Shown: in pieces, positions 35,543-42,472 of the stretch
How positions within the stretch are numbered: position 1 is the first letter of the stretch
How the letters are laid out: the number at the start of each line of letters is the position of its first letter
Assembly (NCBI RefSeq): GCF_900104895.1
Contig: NZ_LT629742.1
Span: 1,612,001 to 1,676,000, forward strand
Source of the DNA: Microterricola viridarii
Lineage (GTDB): Bacteria > Actinomycetota > Actinomycetes > Actinomycetales > Microbacteriaceae
Length of the DNA: 64,000 nucleotides
Direction: 5' to 3'
The notes under the pieces: model-generated
Database searches by the model: none
What the model was told of the DNA's origin: nothing
What the model saw: the letters and a program-made list of their open reading frames with translations, nothing else
Made by a program: the position numbers and the translations under genes

Positions 35543-36749
35543 ATGGAAAACGCGGCGGGGCAGCTGGCAGAGGCACAGTCCCTCCTCGCCGCCGCACTCG
35601 CCGGATCCGATGAGCGGATGCTGCGCGACGACGCCCTGCTCGAGCTCACCGCGACGGCCGAGGCCGTCGGCCGGCTCGTCGACGCGCTCCGCATCCGGGC
35701 GGCCGGGGAGGTCGCGTTCCGCTCCCGCCGCGAGCTCGGCGAGGACCGGCTGTCGGCGAAGAAGGGCTGCCGCAACGGGGTCGAGCTCCTCGCCCGGACC
35801 ACGCTCGCGTCCGAGCGCACGATCACGCAGCGGATGCGGCTCGGGGCGGCGACCCGCGCCCGGGTCGCGCTCACCGGCGACACGATGCCGGCCCGCTTCG
35901 AGCAGGTCGCCGACGCCCTTCGTGCCGGTTCGCTCGGCTACGACAGCGCGGCCGCCATCATCGACACCCTGGACCCGATCCGGGCCCGGGTCGGCGACCT
36001 CAACGTGGAACACGCCGAGACCGCCCTCGTCGCCGCGGCCACCGGGCCCACCCTCGAGTCCCCACTGCCGTTCGCGGCCGACGAGGTGCGCGGGCAGGCC
36101 CGCGTCTGGGAGAGCGTCCTGGACGAGGACGGCACCGAACCGATTGAGGAGCGGGCGATGGCCGCGCGCGGCATCAGCGGCGGCCTGACCCGGGACGGGT
36201 TGGTGCACCGCAGGATGGCGCTGCTGCCGGAGGTCGACGCCAAGTTCGAGTCCCTGCTGAACGCCTATCTGAGCCCGCGCTCGAAGCCCACCTTCAACGA
36301 CGCCGACCCGGACCAGCCGAAGGACCCGCGGGCGACCGCGCAGGCCCGGCACGATGTGTTCGCGAGCCTGATCGACGGGGCCGCCCGCAGCGCCGCCGCC
36401 CCGACCATGGGCGGGGCCGCCCCGACCGTGCTGGTCTCCGTGCGGCAGGCCGACCTCGCCGCCGGCAGCGGCGCCGGCTTCATCGAGGGCTGCGAGGCCC
36501 CGATCTCCCTGCGGGCGGTCGAGCAGTTCGTGTGTGCCGGCGGGCAGCAGCACGTCCTGATCGACGGCGACGGGCGCCTGGTCAGCCTGAGCAGCACCGA
36601 TCGGGTGTTCAACGCCGCCCAGCGGCGGGCGATCAGCCTGCGCGACGGCGGCTGCATCATCCCCGGCTGCTCCATCCCGGCCGCCTGGTCCGAGATCCAC
36701 CACGTCATCGCGTACCGGGACGGCGGCGAGACCGAGACCTGCAACGGGG
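35543..36749 (+). pseudogene. 5' part of a DUF222/HNH endonuclease gene split by an integrative element
   Basis: The frame encodes a DUF222-type protein (Ala/Arg-rich helical region, residues 1-300) followed by the first half of an HNH nuclease domain (RDGGCIIPGC, then WSEIHHVIAYRDGG). The family is abundant in Actinobacteria, often in many copies, and its role is unresolved. The gene is interrupted after AACGGGG; the frame continues for four more codons into the inserted DNA and stops at 36760. The missing end (including the last Asn/His part of HNH) lies at 40113-40324. Joining base 36749 to 40113 gives one uninterrupted 472-residue frame, so the gene is disrupted only by insertion. As it stands the nuclease should be inactive. 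Confidence 0.92.
36743..36749. other. Left attachment-site core (AACGGGG)
   Basis: The 7-bp sequence AACGGGG occurs here at the last intact codons of the HNH gene and again at 40106-40112, where the gene resumes. It marks the crossover region of the inserted element. Confidence 0.8.
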
Positions 36750-36756
36750 CAAATTC

Positions 36757-37314
36757 TTAATACGTCCCTTGTGCAGGCATCTCGTCCGCGGGCTTCCGAT
36801 GAGGCAACGGTGGGTCAATCGATTCGAAACCTCGCAACTGATTCGAGAACCACTTGCGTTTGACCTTTCCTTGCTTCCACCGATCAAGGAAGGTGATTGC
36901 CAGGTTCATGTTTTCTTCCGCCCACTTGAGCTTCTCGCGATAGTTGTCCAAGTCGTTGACGCCTTCGCTGAATCCTTCGACCGTACCGACCACAATCCGC
37001 ATCGCCCATTCCCCGACGGCCCGGTCGCGATGAGGAAGGGCCCAGGTGAAACGCCATCCCATGTCGTAGACCTCCCACCGGCTGAACTTCGGGCGCTGTT
37101 CATCGATCGATAGTCGCTGCGCGACGTAAGCACAGAAGGACATGAACTTCTCAAACGCGGCCTCGACACGCTGAGCTTCACGGGCTCGCCGCTCTGCCCG
37201 TTGCTGTAGCCAGAAAAGCGTGATTGTGCCTGCTAGCGCCACCAGCCCGCCCGCCACTACTGGCGCGACAGATTTCACAAACTGCGCGGCGGCTTCCGGA
37301 TCAATCCAGCTCAT
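36757..37314 (-). CDS. Membrane-anchored protein carried by the element (unknown function)
   Basis: A 185-aa protein with one N-terminal helix (about residues 14-36, VAPVVAGGLVALAGTITLFW), then a charged segment (QQRAERRAREAQRVE) and a Trp- and charge-rich cytosolic domain (RWEVYDMGWRFTW, KLKWAEENMN, DRWKQGKVKRKWF). Start ATG 37314 follows GAGGGGG. Its GC content and codon choice are lower than the host genes around it. As the only gene of the element without an evident role in replication or recombination it is the probable cargo, perhaps exclusion of a second copy or defence, but nothing in the sequence proves this. Confidence 0.75.
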   Translation of the reverse strand: MSWIDPEAAAQFVKSVAPVVAGGLVALAGTITLFWLQQRAERRAREAQRVEAAFEKFMSFCAYVAQRLSIDEQRPKFSRWEVYDMGWRFTWALPHRDRAVGEWAMRIVVGTVEGFSEGVNDLDNYREKLKWAEENMNLAITFLDRWKQGKVKRKWFSNQLRGFESIDPPLPHRKPADEMPAQGTY

Positions 37315-37734
37315 GCGTCCCCCTCAGAGTCAACCCGAAGGTTATCGTAGGGCGGCTCGGCCGCCGCTTTACTTGAATCTGCAACGTAACTCGGGAACGA
37401 GCCACAGCGGTCAGATGGCAAGGTTTCGCCAGCCGAAGGCTGGCGAAACCGCGGCAGCTTGGAAGACGCTGTGAACGAATGACAATGTTGTCATTCTTCC
37501 GGTATGAATGACAGACACGTAAGGGTGCAGCGCTAGAGGCGATGCATAAGTGAATTGTCGATAGGTGTGAGGGACCTCTGTGAGGTTGAGCGGCGCTAGA
37601 AGGCCAGTGCCCCCGCTCGAATAGAAACGACTAGAGGCCAGACCCGGTTGAAATCCGGGAGCTGAAGTGCGCGTCGTTCCTAATGATCTCGACGGCACTT
37701 CGGTGTTCCTGTCGGCATCGAGCACTGGTCCCTT
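37315..37734. other. Structured non-coding region before the Rep gene
   Basis: No gene is seen. It contains a perfect 13-bp hairpin (GGTTTCGCCAGCC 37422-37434, loop GAA, complement 37438-37450), an 8-2-8 palindrome AATGACAA-TG-TTGTCATT (37478-37495) with a partial third copy of AATGACA just after, and a small hairpin CCCGG-TTGAAAT-CCGGG (37643-37659). These are the kinds of elements found at rolling-circle origins or copy-control RNAs. The palindrome could also be an operator. Confidence 0.5.
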
Positions 37735-38514
37735 ATGTCTCCTCACGCTTCAGCGTCGTCCTTGCAGTCCCTCGTGCGCCCGGATGCGGGCTGGCAGTTC
37801 AGCCTCTACCCGGATGCCGGGGAAGGAGGCGGCTCGTTCCAGTACTCAGTGCGCCGGGTGCCCGAGTATGTCGCGTCAGGCTCCGCCGCCGATCCGGAGC
37901 GGGCCGCTGCCGAGGCGGGCCGTCGCGCCCGGGCCAAGCTCCGCCGCTACTGCGCCGCCAACAGACTGAACCGGCTCGGCACACTCACCTACGCGGGCGC
38001 GGGCAACCATGACCCGGCAGCGCTCCGCGAGCACCTGGCGGGCTTCTTCCGTGCGCTGCGGGAGAGCCTGGGCGGGGCGGCGTTGCCGTATGTGTGGGTC
38101 CCAGAGTGGCACAAGTCCGGGCACGGCCTGCACGCGCACTTCGCCGTGGGTCGATACATCAAACGGTCCCTGATCCTGGATGCTTGGCCGCACGGCTTCG
38201 TTCACATCAAGCTGCTCGGGGATCTCCCGGTCGGCTCCGGCGACCTCTCACAGGCCCGGCGTGCCGCAGGCTACCTGTCCAAGTACGTCGCGAAGACGTT
38301 CGCTGACCCGACCGTGCGCGATCTCGGCCTGCACCGCTATGACGTTGCGCAGGGTTTCCAGCCTGCTGTGTTGCGCTTGTCGGCATCCTCGTCGGACGCG
38401 GTCATCGGGGCAGCGTCGGAGTTGATGAGCGGTGCGCCGGTGACGCGGTGGTCGTCGGCGGAGAATGCCGACTGGCAGGGCGCTCCGGCGATCTGGGCGC
38501 AGTGGGGGCGCTGA
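37735..38514 (+). CDS. HUH-superfamily replication initiator-like protein
   Basis: The 259-aa protein carries the three Rep motifs in order: motif I LGTLTY (residues 81-86), motif II HGLHAHFAV with His133 and His135 flanking Ala (the HxH metal site), and motif III GYLSKYVAK with Tyr180 and Tyr184, a two-tyrosine arrangement as in rolling-circle initiators of the phiX174/plasmid type. Such proteins nick one strand at the origin and stay covalently bound. No ribosome site is obvious before ATG 37735. It overlaps the next small frame (TGATG). It gives the element a potential replicative stage. Confidence 0.85.
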   Translation: MSPHASASSLQSLVRPDAGWQFSLYPDAGEGGGSFQYSVRRVPEYVASGSAADPERAAAEAGRRARAKLRRYCAANRLNRLGTLTYAGAGNHDPAALREHLAGFFRALRESLGGAALPYVWVPEWHKSGHGLHAHFAVGRYIKRSLILDAWPHGFVHIKLLGDLPVGSGDLSQARRAAGYLSKYVAKTFADPTVRDLGLHRYDVAQGFQPAVLRLSASSSDAVIGAASELMSGAPVTRWSSAENADWQGAPAIWAQWGR

Positions 38515-38747
38515 TGGCCCTCGATGCGGATGCGGTGCGGGCGTGGGTGGAGCGCACCTGCATTGAGCAAGGTGTGCCGGTGTTCGTCGCCGATGCCGCC
38601 ATCGTGGTGCGGGTGGGACACCTGTTGGGGTCCGGGGCCCCGGGCGCGGTCCCGGAGGGGCGAGCCGGGGGCGCGGGCCTCACAGGGTCCAGACTGGCTC
38701 GATCCGGTTCGGGTCGAACTTCCCACCCTTCTTCACCGCCGGGGTGA
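38514..38747 (+). CDS. Small protein after Rep, overlapping the recombinase end
   Basis: A 77-aa frame starts at the last base of the rep stop codon (TGATG), so it may be translated by coupling. The first 45 residues (DADAVRAWVERTCIEQGVPV) look structured; the rest is Gly/Ser/Arg-rich and read antisense to the recombinase 3' end (68-bp overlap). It could be a recombination directionality factor or accessory protein, but no helix-turn-helix is evident and it may be a chance frame beyond the first half. Confidence 0.45.
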   Translation: MALDADAVRAWVERTCIEQGVPVFVADAAIVVRVGHLLGSGAPGAVPEGRAGGAGLTGSRLARSGSGRTSHPSSPPG

Positions 38748-40080
38748 TCACGGCGTGATCGAGCACGGCGGCGACGATTGCGGCCTGCCGCTGCAGGTTC
38801 ATCCCCTCCCACCGGGTGCGCAGCTCCTGCCCGTGGCCGACGATGCCCTCCAGCGCTGTGCTCCCAGTGATCTGGGAGAGCTGGCGGTCGATGGTCTTGA
38901 TCCGATGCTCCAGCGGTTCCCGGGCGGCCTTCCACTCCGGGCGGGAGATATCCCCGTCCGCCCACATGCTGGCCAGTTCGGCCATCTTCGCCTGGGCGCA
39001 GGTCAGCTGCTCCAGGAGCTCGCTGTGCCGGGCGTCGTCGGCCCGCCGCCCGGTGAGGGTGTCGCCCATCTGCGGCGTGTCCAGCCGGTAGAGCACGGCG
39101 GCGGCGATCCACTCCTCCACCGGCGGGGCGGTGACGGTGATGCCGCCGCAGCCGCCGTGGTCCGGCCCGGACAAACACACGTAGCGGCGCTCGAGCTGGC
39201 GGGCGGAGGAGAACAGTCTCCCGCCGCACTTGCCGCAGCGCAGCATCCCGCTGAGCAGGTAGCTGCGCGGGGTCCGCCGCCCGGTCGCCACCTTGGCAGC
39301 GAACACGTTGAGCAGTTGCTGCCGCTCCTCGAGCGTGATGATGCCGTCCCAGATGGCCGGCCCGACGACCTCGCCGAGGTGGGAGCGCAGACCGGCGATC
39401 CGCGGCGAAAGCAGAATCGCCCGCAGCGTGGGTGTGCGCCACTCCGCCCCGGTGCTGGTCGGGACGCCCTGGGTATCCATCCACACTGCCACGGACCGCA
39501 CCGATTCCCCCGCGAGCACCCGTCGCATGGCCTGCCGGATCAGCTCGGCCTCGACCGGGTTCACGGTGAGCTTGTCCGGCTCGTAACCGAAGGGCCGGTT
39601 CGCGCCTCCGCCGGGCTTGCCCGCCTCGGCGTTCTGCCGGGCCTTCCGACGCAACCTCTCCGACTTCCGGGCGGACTCTTTCGCGGCGAACGCTGCGAAG
39701 ATGCGCGCCATGAACATGCCATCATCGGTTCCAAGGTCCACGTCCGCCGTCACCGTGGCGAGCTGCCGCACACCTGCCCGTTCGCAGATCTCGGCGAACT
39801 GTTCCAGCTCGACCGGGCGGCGAGTGAGCCGGTCGAGGTTGTAGACGACCACGCCATCGCGCCGCCCCTGCTCGATGTCGGCCACCATCCGCTGATAACT
39901 TGGCCGCGTCTTGCCGGAGTAAGCGGACACGTCGTTGTCGACGTACTCCTCGGCCACGCCCCAGCCGCGCTCGGCGGCGAGCTTGCGGCAGTCCTCAAGC
40001 TGGCGGGCCACGCCCAGAGCCTGTCCACTCGGGTCAGACGATATGCGGGCATAGATGGCGACGGAGCGCAGTTGATCCAT
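38680..40080 (-). CDS. Large serine recombinase (integrase)
   Basis: The 466-aa protein has the resolvase catalytic domain at the N-terminus (AIYARISSDPSG with Ser14 as likely nucleophile, DNDVSAYSGKTRP, VYNLDRLTRRP, FAAKESARKSER), a recombinase domain (about 155-260, GKPGGGANRPFGYEPD), a zinc ribbon (CGKCGGRLF, then YVCLSGPDHGGCGG) and a coiled-coil region (about 345-400). This is the usual order for phage-type serine integrases. The gene lies next to the right attachment site and points inward, so its promoter region changes between integrated and circular forms. It is the probable enzyme for insertion at AACGGGG. Confidence 0.95.
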   Translation of the reverse strand: MDQLRSVAIYARISSDPSGQALGVARQLEDCRKLAAERGWGVAEEYVDNDVSAYSGKTRPSYQRMVADIEQGRRDGVVVYNLDRLTRRPVELEQFAEICERAGVRQLATVTADVDLGTDDGMFMARIFAAFAAKESARKSERLRRKARQNAEAGKPGGGANRPFGYEPDKLTVNPVEAELIRQAMRRVLAGESVRSVAVWMDTQGVPTSTGAEWRTPTLRAILLSPRIAGLRSHLGEVVGPAIWDGIITLEERQQLLNVFAAKVATGRRTPRSYLLSGMLRCGKCGGRLFSSARQLERRYVCLSGPDHGGCGGITVTAPPVEEWIAAAVLYRLDTPQMGDTLTGRRADDARHSELLEQLTCAQAKMAELASMWADGDISRPEWKAAREPLEHRIKTIDRQLSQITGSTALEGIVGHGQELRTRWEGMNLQRQAAIVAAVLDHAVITPAVKKGGKFDPNRIEPVWTL

Positions 40081-40105
40081 ACGGGCATATTAGCGATACG
40101 CGTGG

Positions 40106-40112
40106 AACGGGG
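40106..40112. other. Right attachment-site core (AACGGGG)
   Basis: Second copy of the 7-bp repeat; the HNH frame resumes immediately after it at 40113. Confidence 0.8.
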
Positions 40113-40324
40113 TGCTGCTGTGCTGGTTCCACCACCGCACGATCGAGACGAGCGGCTGGCGGATCCTGATGATCGACGGCGTCCCGCACGTGAAACCGCC
40201 GCCCTGGCTGCGGAACGGACGCACCGACGCGGAGACGCCGTGGCGAAGATCGACGAGGTCCCGCACCCAGCTGGCCGACCTGCTCGAGCGCCAGCGGGAG
40301 CGCCAGCCCGTCCTCGTCGAGTAG
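40113..40324 (+). pseudogene. 3' part of the split DUF222/HNH gene
   Basis: This fragment reads (G)VLLCWFHHRTIETSGWRIL and then IDGVPHVKPPPWL, exactly the expected end of an HNH domain after the conserved Asn, and continues to a stop at 40322-40324. It has no start of its own, so it should be silent while the element is integrated. Confidence 0.92.
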
Positions 40325-40372
40325 AAGCCGCGGCCGGAACGAAACCCCTCCAACCTGATCGGGCACACGCTC

Positions 40373-40409
40373 AGGGCTTCGGTCGCTGGCGCTCCCTCCA
40401 GCCAGCGTG
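40373..40409. repeat. Single copy of the REP-like arm C
   Basis: This matches the arm C sequence of the 34.1-35.4 kb array (GGGCTTCGGTCGCTGGCGCT followed by CCCTCCAGCCAGCGTG). It lies after the HNH gene, so the ancestral HNH gene was flanked by repeats on both sides. The rest of 40325-40496 holds no gene, with a degenerate second arm near 40435. Confidence 0.8.
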
Positions 40410-40496
40410 CGGAGGCGCGCCGACCGCCGATGCCTCCTTCCAGCCAACGCGGCGTGAGGCGACTACTCGGCAAAGCCGGCGACGTCGCTCGTCGCG

Positions 40497-41432
40497 CTAG
40501 GCGTGCGGCAGCGTGTACCCGCCCTCGGCGGATGCCACGGCCAGACCGTCGGCGAGCAGCCCGGCCAGCGCTCGGGAGCGCTGCGCGGCATCCGGCCAGA
40601 CGCTGTCGATCTCGGCATCCGTCACCGGCTTGTGGGCTGCCCGTAGCTCCTTCATGATGAGCCCGCGCACCTGGCGGTCGGAGCCCTCGTACTTCTTCTG
40701 CACCGCCTTCAGCGGGCCGAGGTAGGCGGGGGAGCCGGCGGCCAGCCAGGCGCAGCGAGCGCTCAGGGGGCACTGCCCGCAGCGCGGGTTCCTGGCGACG
40801 CAGACAAGCGCGCCGAGCTCCATCATCCCGGCGTTGAAATCGTGGGCGGCGCTCTCGCCCGCGGGCAGCAGCTCCTCCATCGCGGCGAGGTCGCGGCCGC
40901 GGCTGGGCGGCGCGGGCTCGGCCTGCCCCTGCACGGCCCGGGCGATCACCCGGCGGGTGTTGGTGTCGACGACCGGATGCCGCAGGCCATACGCGAAGGC
41001 GGCGACGGCTCGCGCGGTGTAGTCGCCGACTCCCTTGAGCGCGAGGAGGGCGTCGACGTCGCTCGGCACGACGCCGCCGTGCCGCTCGGTGATCTGCACG
41101 GCGGCCTCGTGCAGCCAGAGCGCCCGGCGCGGGTAGCCGAGGCTCGACCACGCGCGCAGCGCCTCGGCCGGGGGAGACGCGGCGAGGTCGGCCGGCGTCG
41201 GCCAGCGCTCCAGCCAGGCCTCGAGGTGCGGGATGACGCGGGCCACCGGTGTCTGCTGCAGCATGAACTCGCTGACCAGCGTGCCCCAGGCGCTGAAACC
41301 GGGCTCCCGCCAGGGCAGGGCGCGGCCGTTCTCGTGGAACCAGTTGACAATCTCGGTGGCGAGGCCGGTCTCAGGCGTCTCGCCCGCGTCGGGGCGCTCG
41401 GCGTTGTGGGGTGGAATGGTGCGCGTGCTCAT
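40497..41432 (-). CDS. mutY: A/G-specific adenine DNA glycosylase
   Basis: MutY removes adenine mispaired with 8-oxoguanine or guanine. The 311-aa product shows the catalytic region LPWREPGFSAWGTLVSEFML followed by QQTPV, the helix-hairpin-helix LKGVGDYTARAVAAFAYG with the GPD-type Asp in VVDTNTRRV, and the four-cysteine Fe-S loop CVARNPRCGQCPLSARC (spacing 6-2-5). The C-terminal NUDIX-like domain of long MutY proteins is absent; instead there is a short winged segment, as in other actinobacteria. A TACGCT box lies 7 nt before the ATG. Confidence 0.94.
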   Translation of the reverse strand: MSTRTIPPHNAERPDAGETPETGLATEIVNWFHENGRALPWREPGFSAWGTLVSEFMLQQTPVARVIPHLEAWLERWPTPADLAASPPAEALRAWSSLGYPRRALWLHEAAVQITERHGGVVPSDVDALLALKGVGDYTARAVAAFAYGLRHPVVDTNTRRVIARAVQGQAEPAPPSRGRDLAAMEELLPAGESAAHDFNAGMMELGALVCVARNPRCGQCPLSARCAWLAAGSPAYLGPLKAVQKKYEGSDRQVRGLIMKELRAAHKPVTDAEIDSVWPDAAQRSRALAGLLADGLAVASAEGGYTLPHA

Positions 41433-41439
41433 CAGCTCC

Positions 41440-41445
41440 AGCGTA
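41440..41445 (-). promoter_or_regulatory. -10 box (TACGCT) of mutY
   Basis: On the minus strand TACGCT ends 7 nt before the mutY ATG at 41432, consistent with a leaderless message. Confidence 0.5.
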
Positions 41446-41473
41446 GGCGGCCCGGGCAGGGGCGAGCGCGGCG

Positions 41474-41479
41474 TAGGCT
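41474..41479 (+). promoter_or_regulatory. -10 box (TAGGCT) of the kinase-like gene
   Basis: TAGGCT lies 6 nt before the ATG at 41486; no ribosome site is present. Confidence 0.5.
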
Positions 41480-41485
41480 CAGCTC

Positions 41486-42100
41486 ATGGAACTCGTTCTG
41501 ACCCCGCGTGTGCGTTTTCTGCGAGCCCTCGGCGACGAGATCATGCACAACTACGGCCACGGCCGCACGATCGTCGCGATCGACGGCGCGCTGCAGAGCG
41601 GCAAGACGGCCTTCGGCGACGACCTGGCCGCAGTGCTCACCGAGCGCGGCCACCCGGTGTTTCGAGCCAGCCTGGAGTGGTTCCACCGCTCCCGCGAGGA
41701 GCAGGCGAAGTTCGGCGACGACACGGCGGAGCGCTACTACAACTACGGCTTCGACTACTCGCTGCTGCGCCGGGTGCTCGTCGAGCCGTTTCGGATGGGC
41801 GGCAGTACCGGGTTCGTGACGAAGGCGTTCGACCCCAAGCGCGGCATCCAGGTGCAGCCGAAGTGGCTGACCGGGCCGATCGACGCGACGCTGATCATCG
41901 ACGGCCGCTTCATCAACCGACCGGAACTGCGCGGTCTCTGGAACTACAGCATCTTCCTCGACAGCGAGCCGCTGGCGGGGCCGGAGGGCGAGGCAGACCG
42001 GATCTACTTCGGCGAGGCGCACCCGCGCACGCAGGCCACCGCCATCGTCGACAACCACGACCCTGCCCACCCGCGCCGCGTCTTCGCCGACAGCTGCTGA
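41486..42100 (+). CDS. Uridine-kinase-like P-loop protein
   Basis: A 204-aa protein with a Walker A variant AIDGALQSGKTAFG near residues 30-43, a conserved FRASLEWFHRSREEQ segment as in phosphoribulokinase/uridine kinase relatives, and DATLIIDGRFINRPEL with an acidic pair typical of this fold. It may phosphorylate a nucleoside or similar small molecule; the substrate cannot be read from the sequence. It is divergent from mutY with a 53-nt gap and is followed by a repeat region. Confidence 0.75.
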   Translation: MELVLTPRVRFLRALGDEIMHNYGHGRTIVAIDGALQSGKTAFGDDLAAVLTERGHPVFRASLEWFHRSREEQAKFGDDTAERYYNYGFDYSLLRRVLVEPFRMGGSTGFVTKAFDPKRGIQVQPKWLTGPIDATLIIDGRFINRPELRGLWNYSIFLDSEPLAGPEGEADRIYFGEAHPRTQATAIVDNHDPAHPRRVFADSC

Positions 42101-42131
42101 GCCGCGCCGCCGGCCTGCTGAGTCCGCACGT

Positions 42132-42192
42132 CGCGAGAGTGCAGCATTCGCGCAGGGAGAGCCGTTTGGCGAACGAATACTGCACTCTCGCG
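42132..42192. repeat. 19-bp inverted repeat with 23-nt loop
   Basis: CGCGAGAGTGCAGCATTCG (42132-42150) pairs with CGAATACTGCACTCTCGCG (42174-42192) with one mismatch. It begins 32 nt after the kinase-like gene and may act as its terminator. Confidence 0.7.
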
Positions 42193-42194
42193 GC

Positions 42195-42350
42195 GTTGGC
42201 TTCGGTCGCTGGCGCTCCCTCGAGCCAACGTGAGGATGCGCGGGGGCGGTGTTGGCTTCGGTCGCTGGCGCTCCCTCGAGCCAACGTGGGGATGCGCGAC
42301 GGCGCTGCTGGCTTCGGTCGCTGGCGCTCCCTCGAGCCAACGTGGGGTGC
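42195..42350. repeat. Three 56-bp tandem copies of the REP-like repeat
   Basis: TTGGCTTCGGTCGCTGGCGC recurs at 42196, 42252 and (as CTGGCTTCGG) 42308, an exact 56-bp period. Each copy is bounded by GTTGGCT and AGCCAAC, so it can form a hairpin. The core is the arm C sequence of the 207-bp array with CTCGAGCCAACG in place of CTCCAGCCAGCG. Degenerate pieces continue to about 42420; 42101-42472 contains no gene. Confidence 0.85.
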
Positions 42351-42472
42351 ACGTCGGCTGGAGGGCGCAGCGCCGCGACGAAGGAGCAGCGCAGCGCCCG
42401 AAGCCCCGGAGCCAACCAGCAACGAATGCCGCGGCATCCAGCGGGCCCCGGCGGCCGAGGCGACGCGCAGGT

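Larger units (their letters stand above)
36750..40112. mobile_element. 3.36-kb integrative element with serine recombinase and HUH Rep
   Basis: Boundaries are set by the 7-bp direct repeat AACGGGG and by the restored HNH reading frame. Content from left to right: a membrane protein gene (minus), a structured 420-bp region, an HUH Rep-like gene (plus), a small overlapping frame (plus), and a large serine recombinase (minus) whose start is 26 nt inside the right end. The first 800 bp are visibly lower in GC than the flanks. Rep plus site-specific recombinase suggests an element that can excise, replicate by rolling circle and re-integrate; no transfer genes are present. Mobility is inferred. 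Confidence 0.88.

Noticed and set aside
36743-36760. Natural C-terminal end of the HNH protein at 36760
   Set aside because: The frame stops within the HNH domain four codons past the repeat, and the missing conserved end resumes in frame at 40113, so it is an insertion, not a short family member.
37643-37659. tRNA T-arm-like hairpin (CCCGG-TTGAAAT-CCGGG)
   Set aside because: No acceptor, D or anticodon arm of proper size can be built around it; a lone hairpin only.
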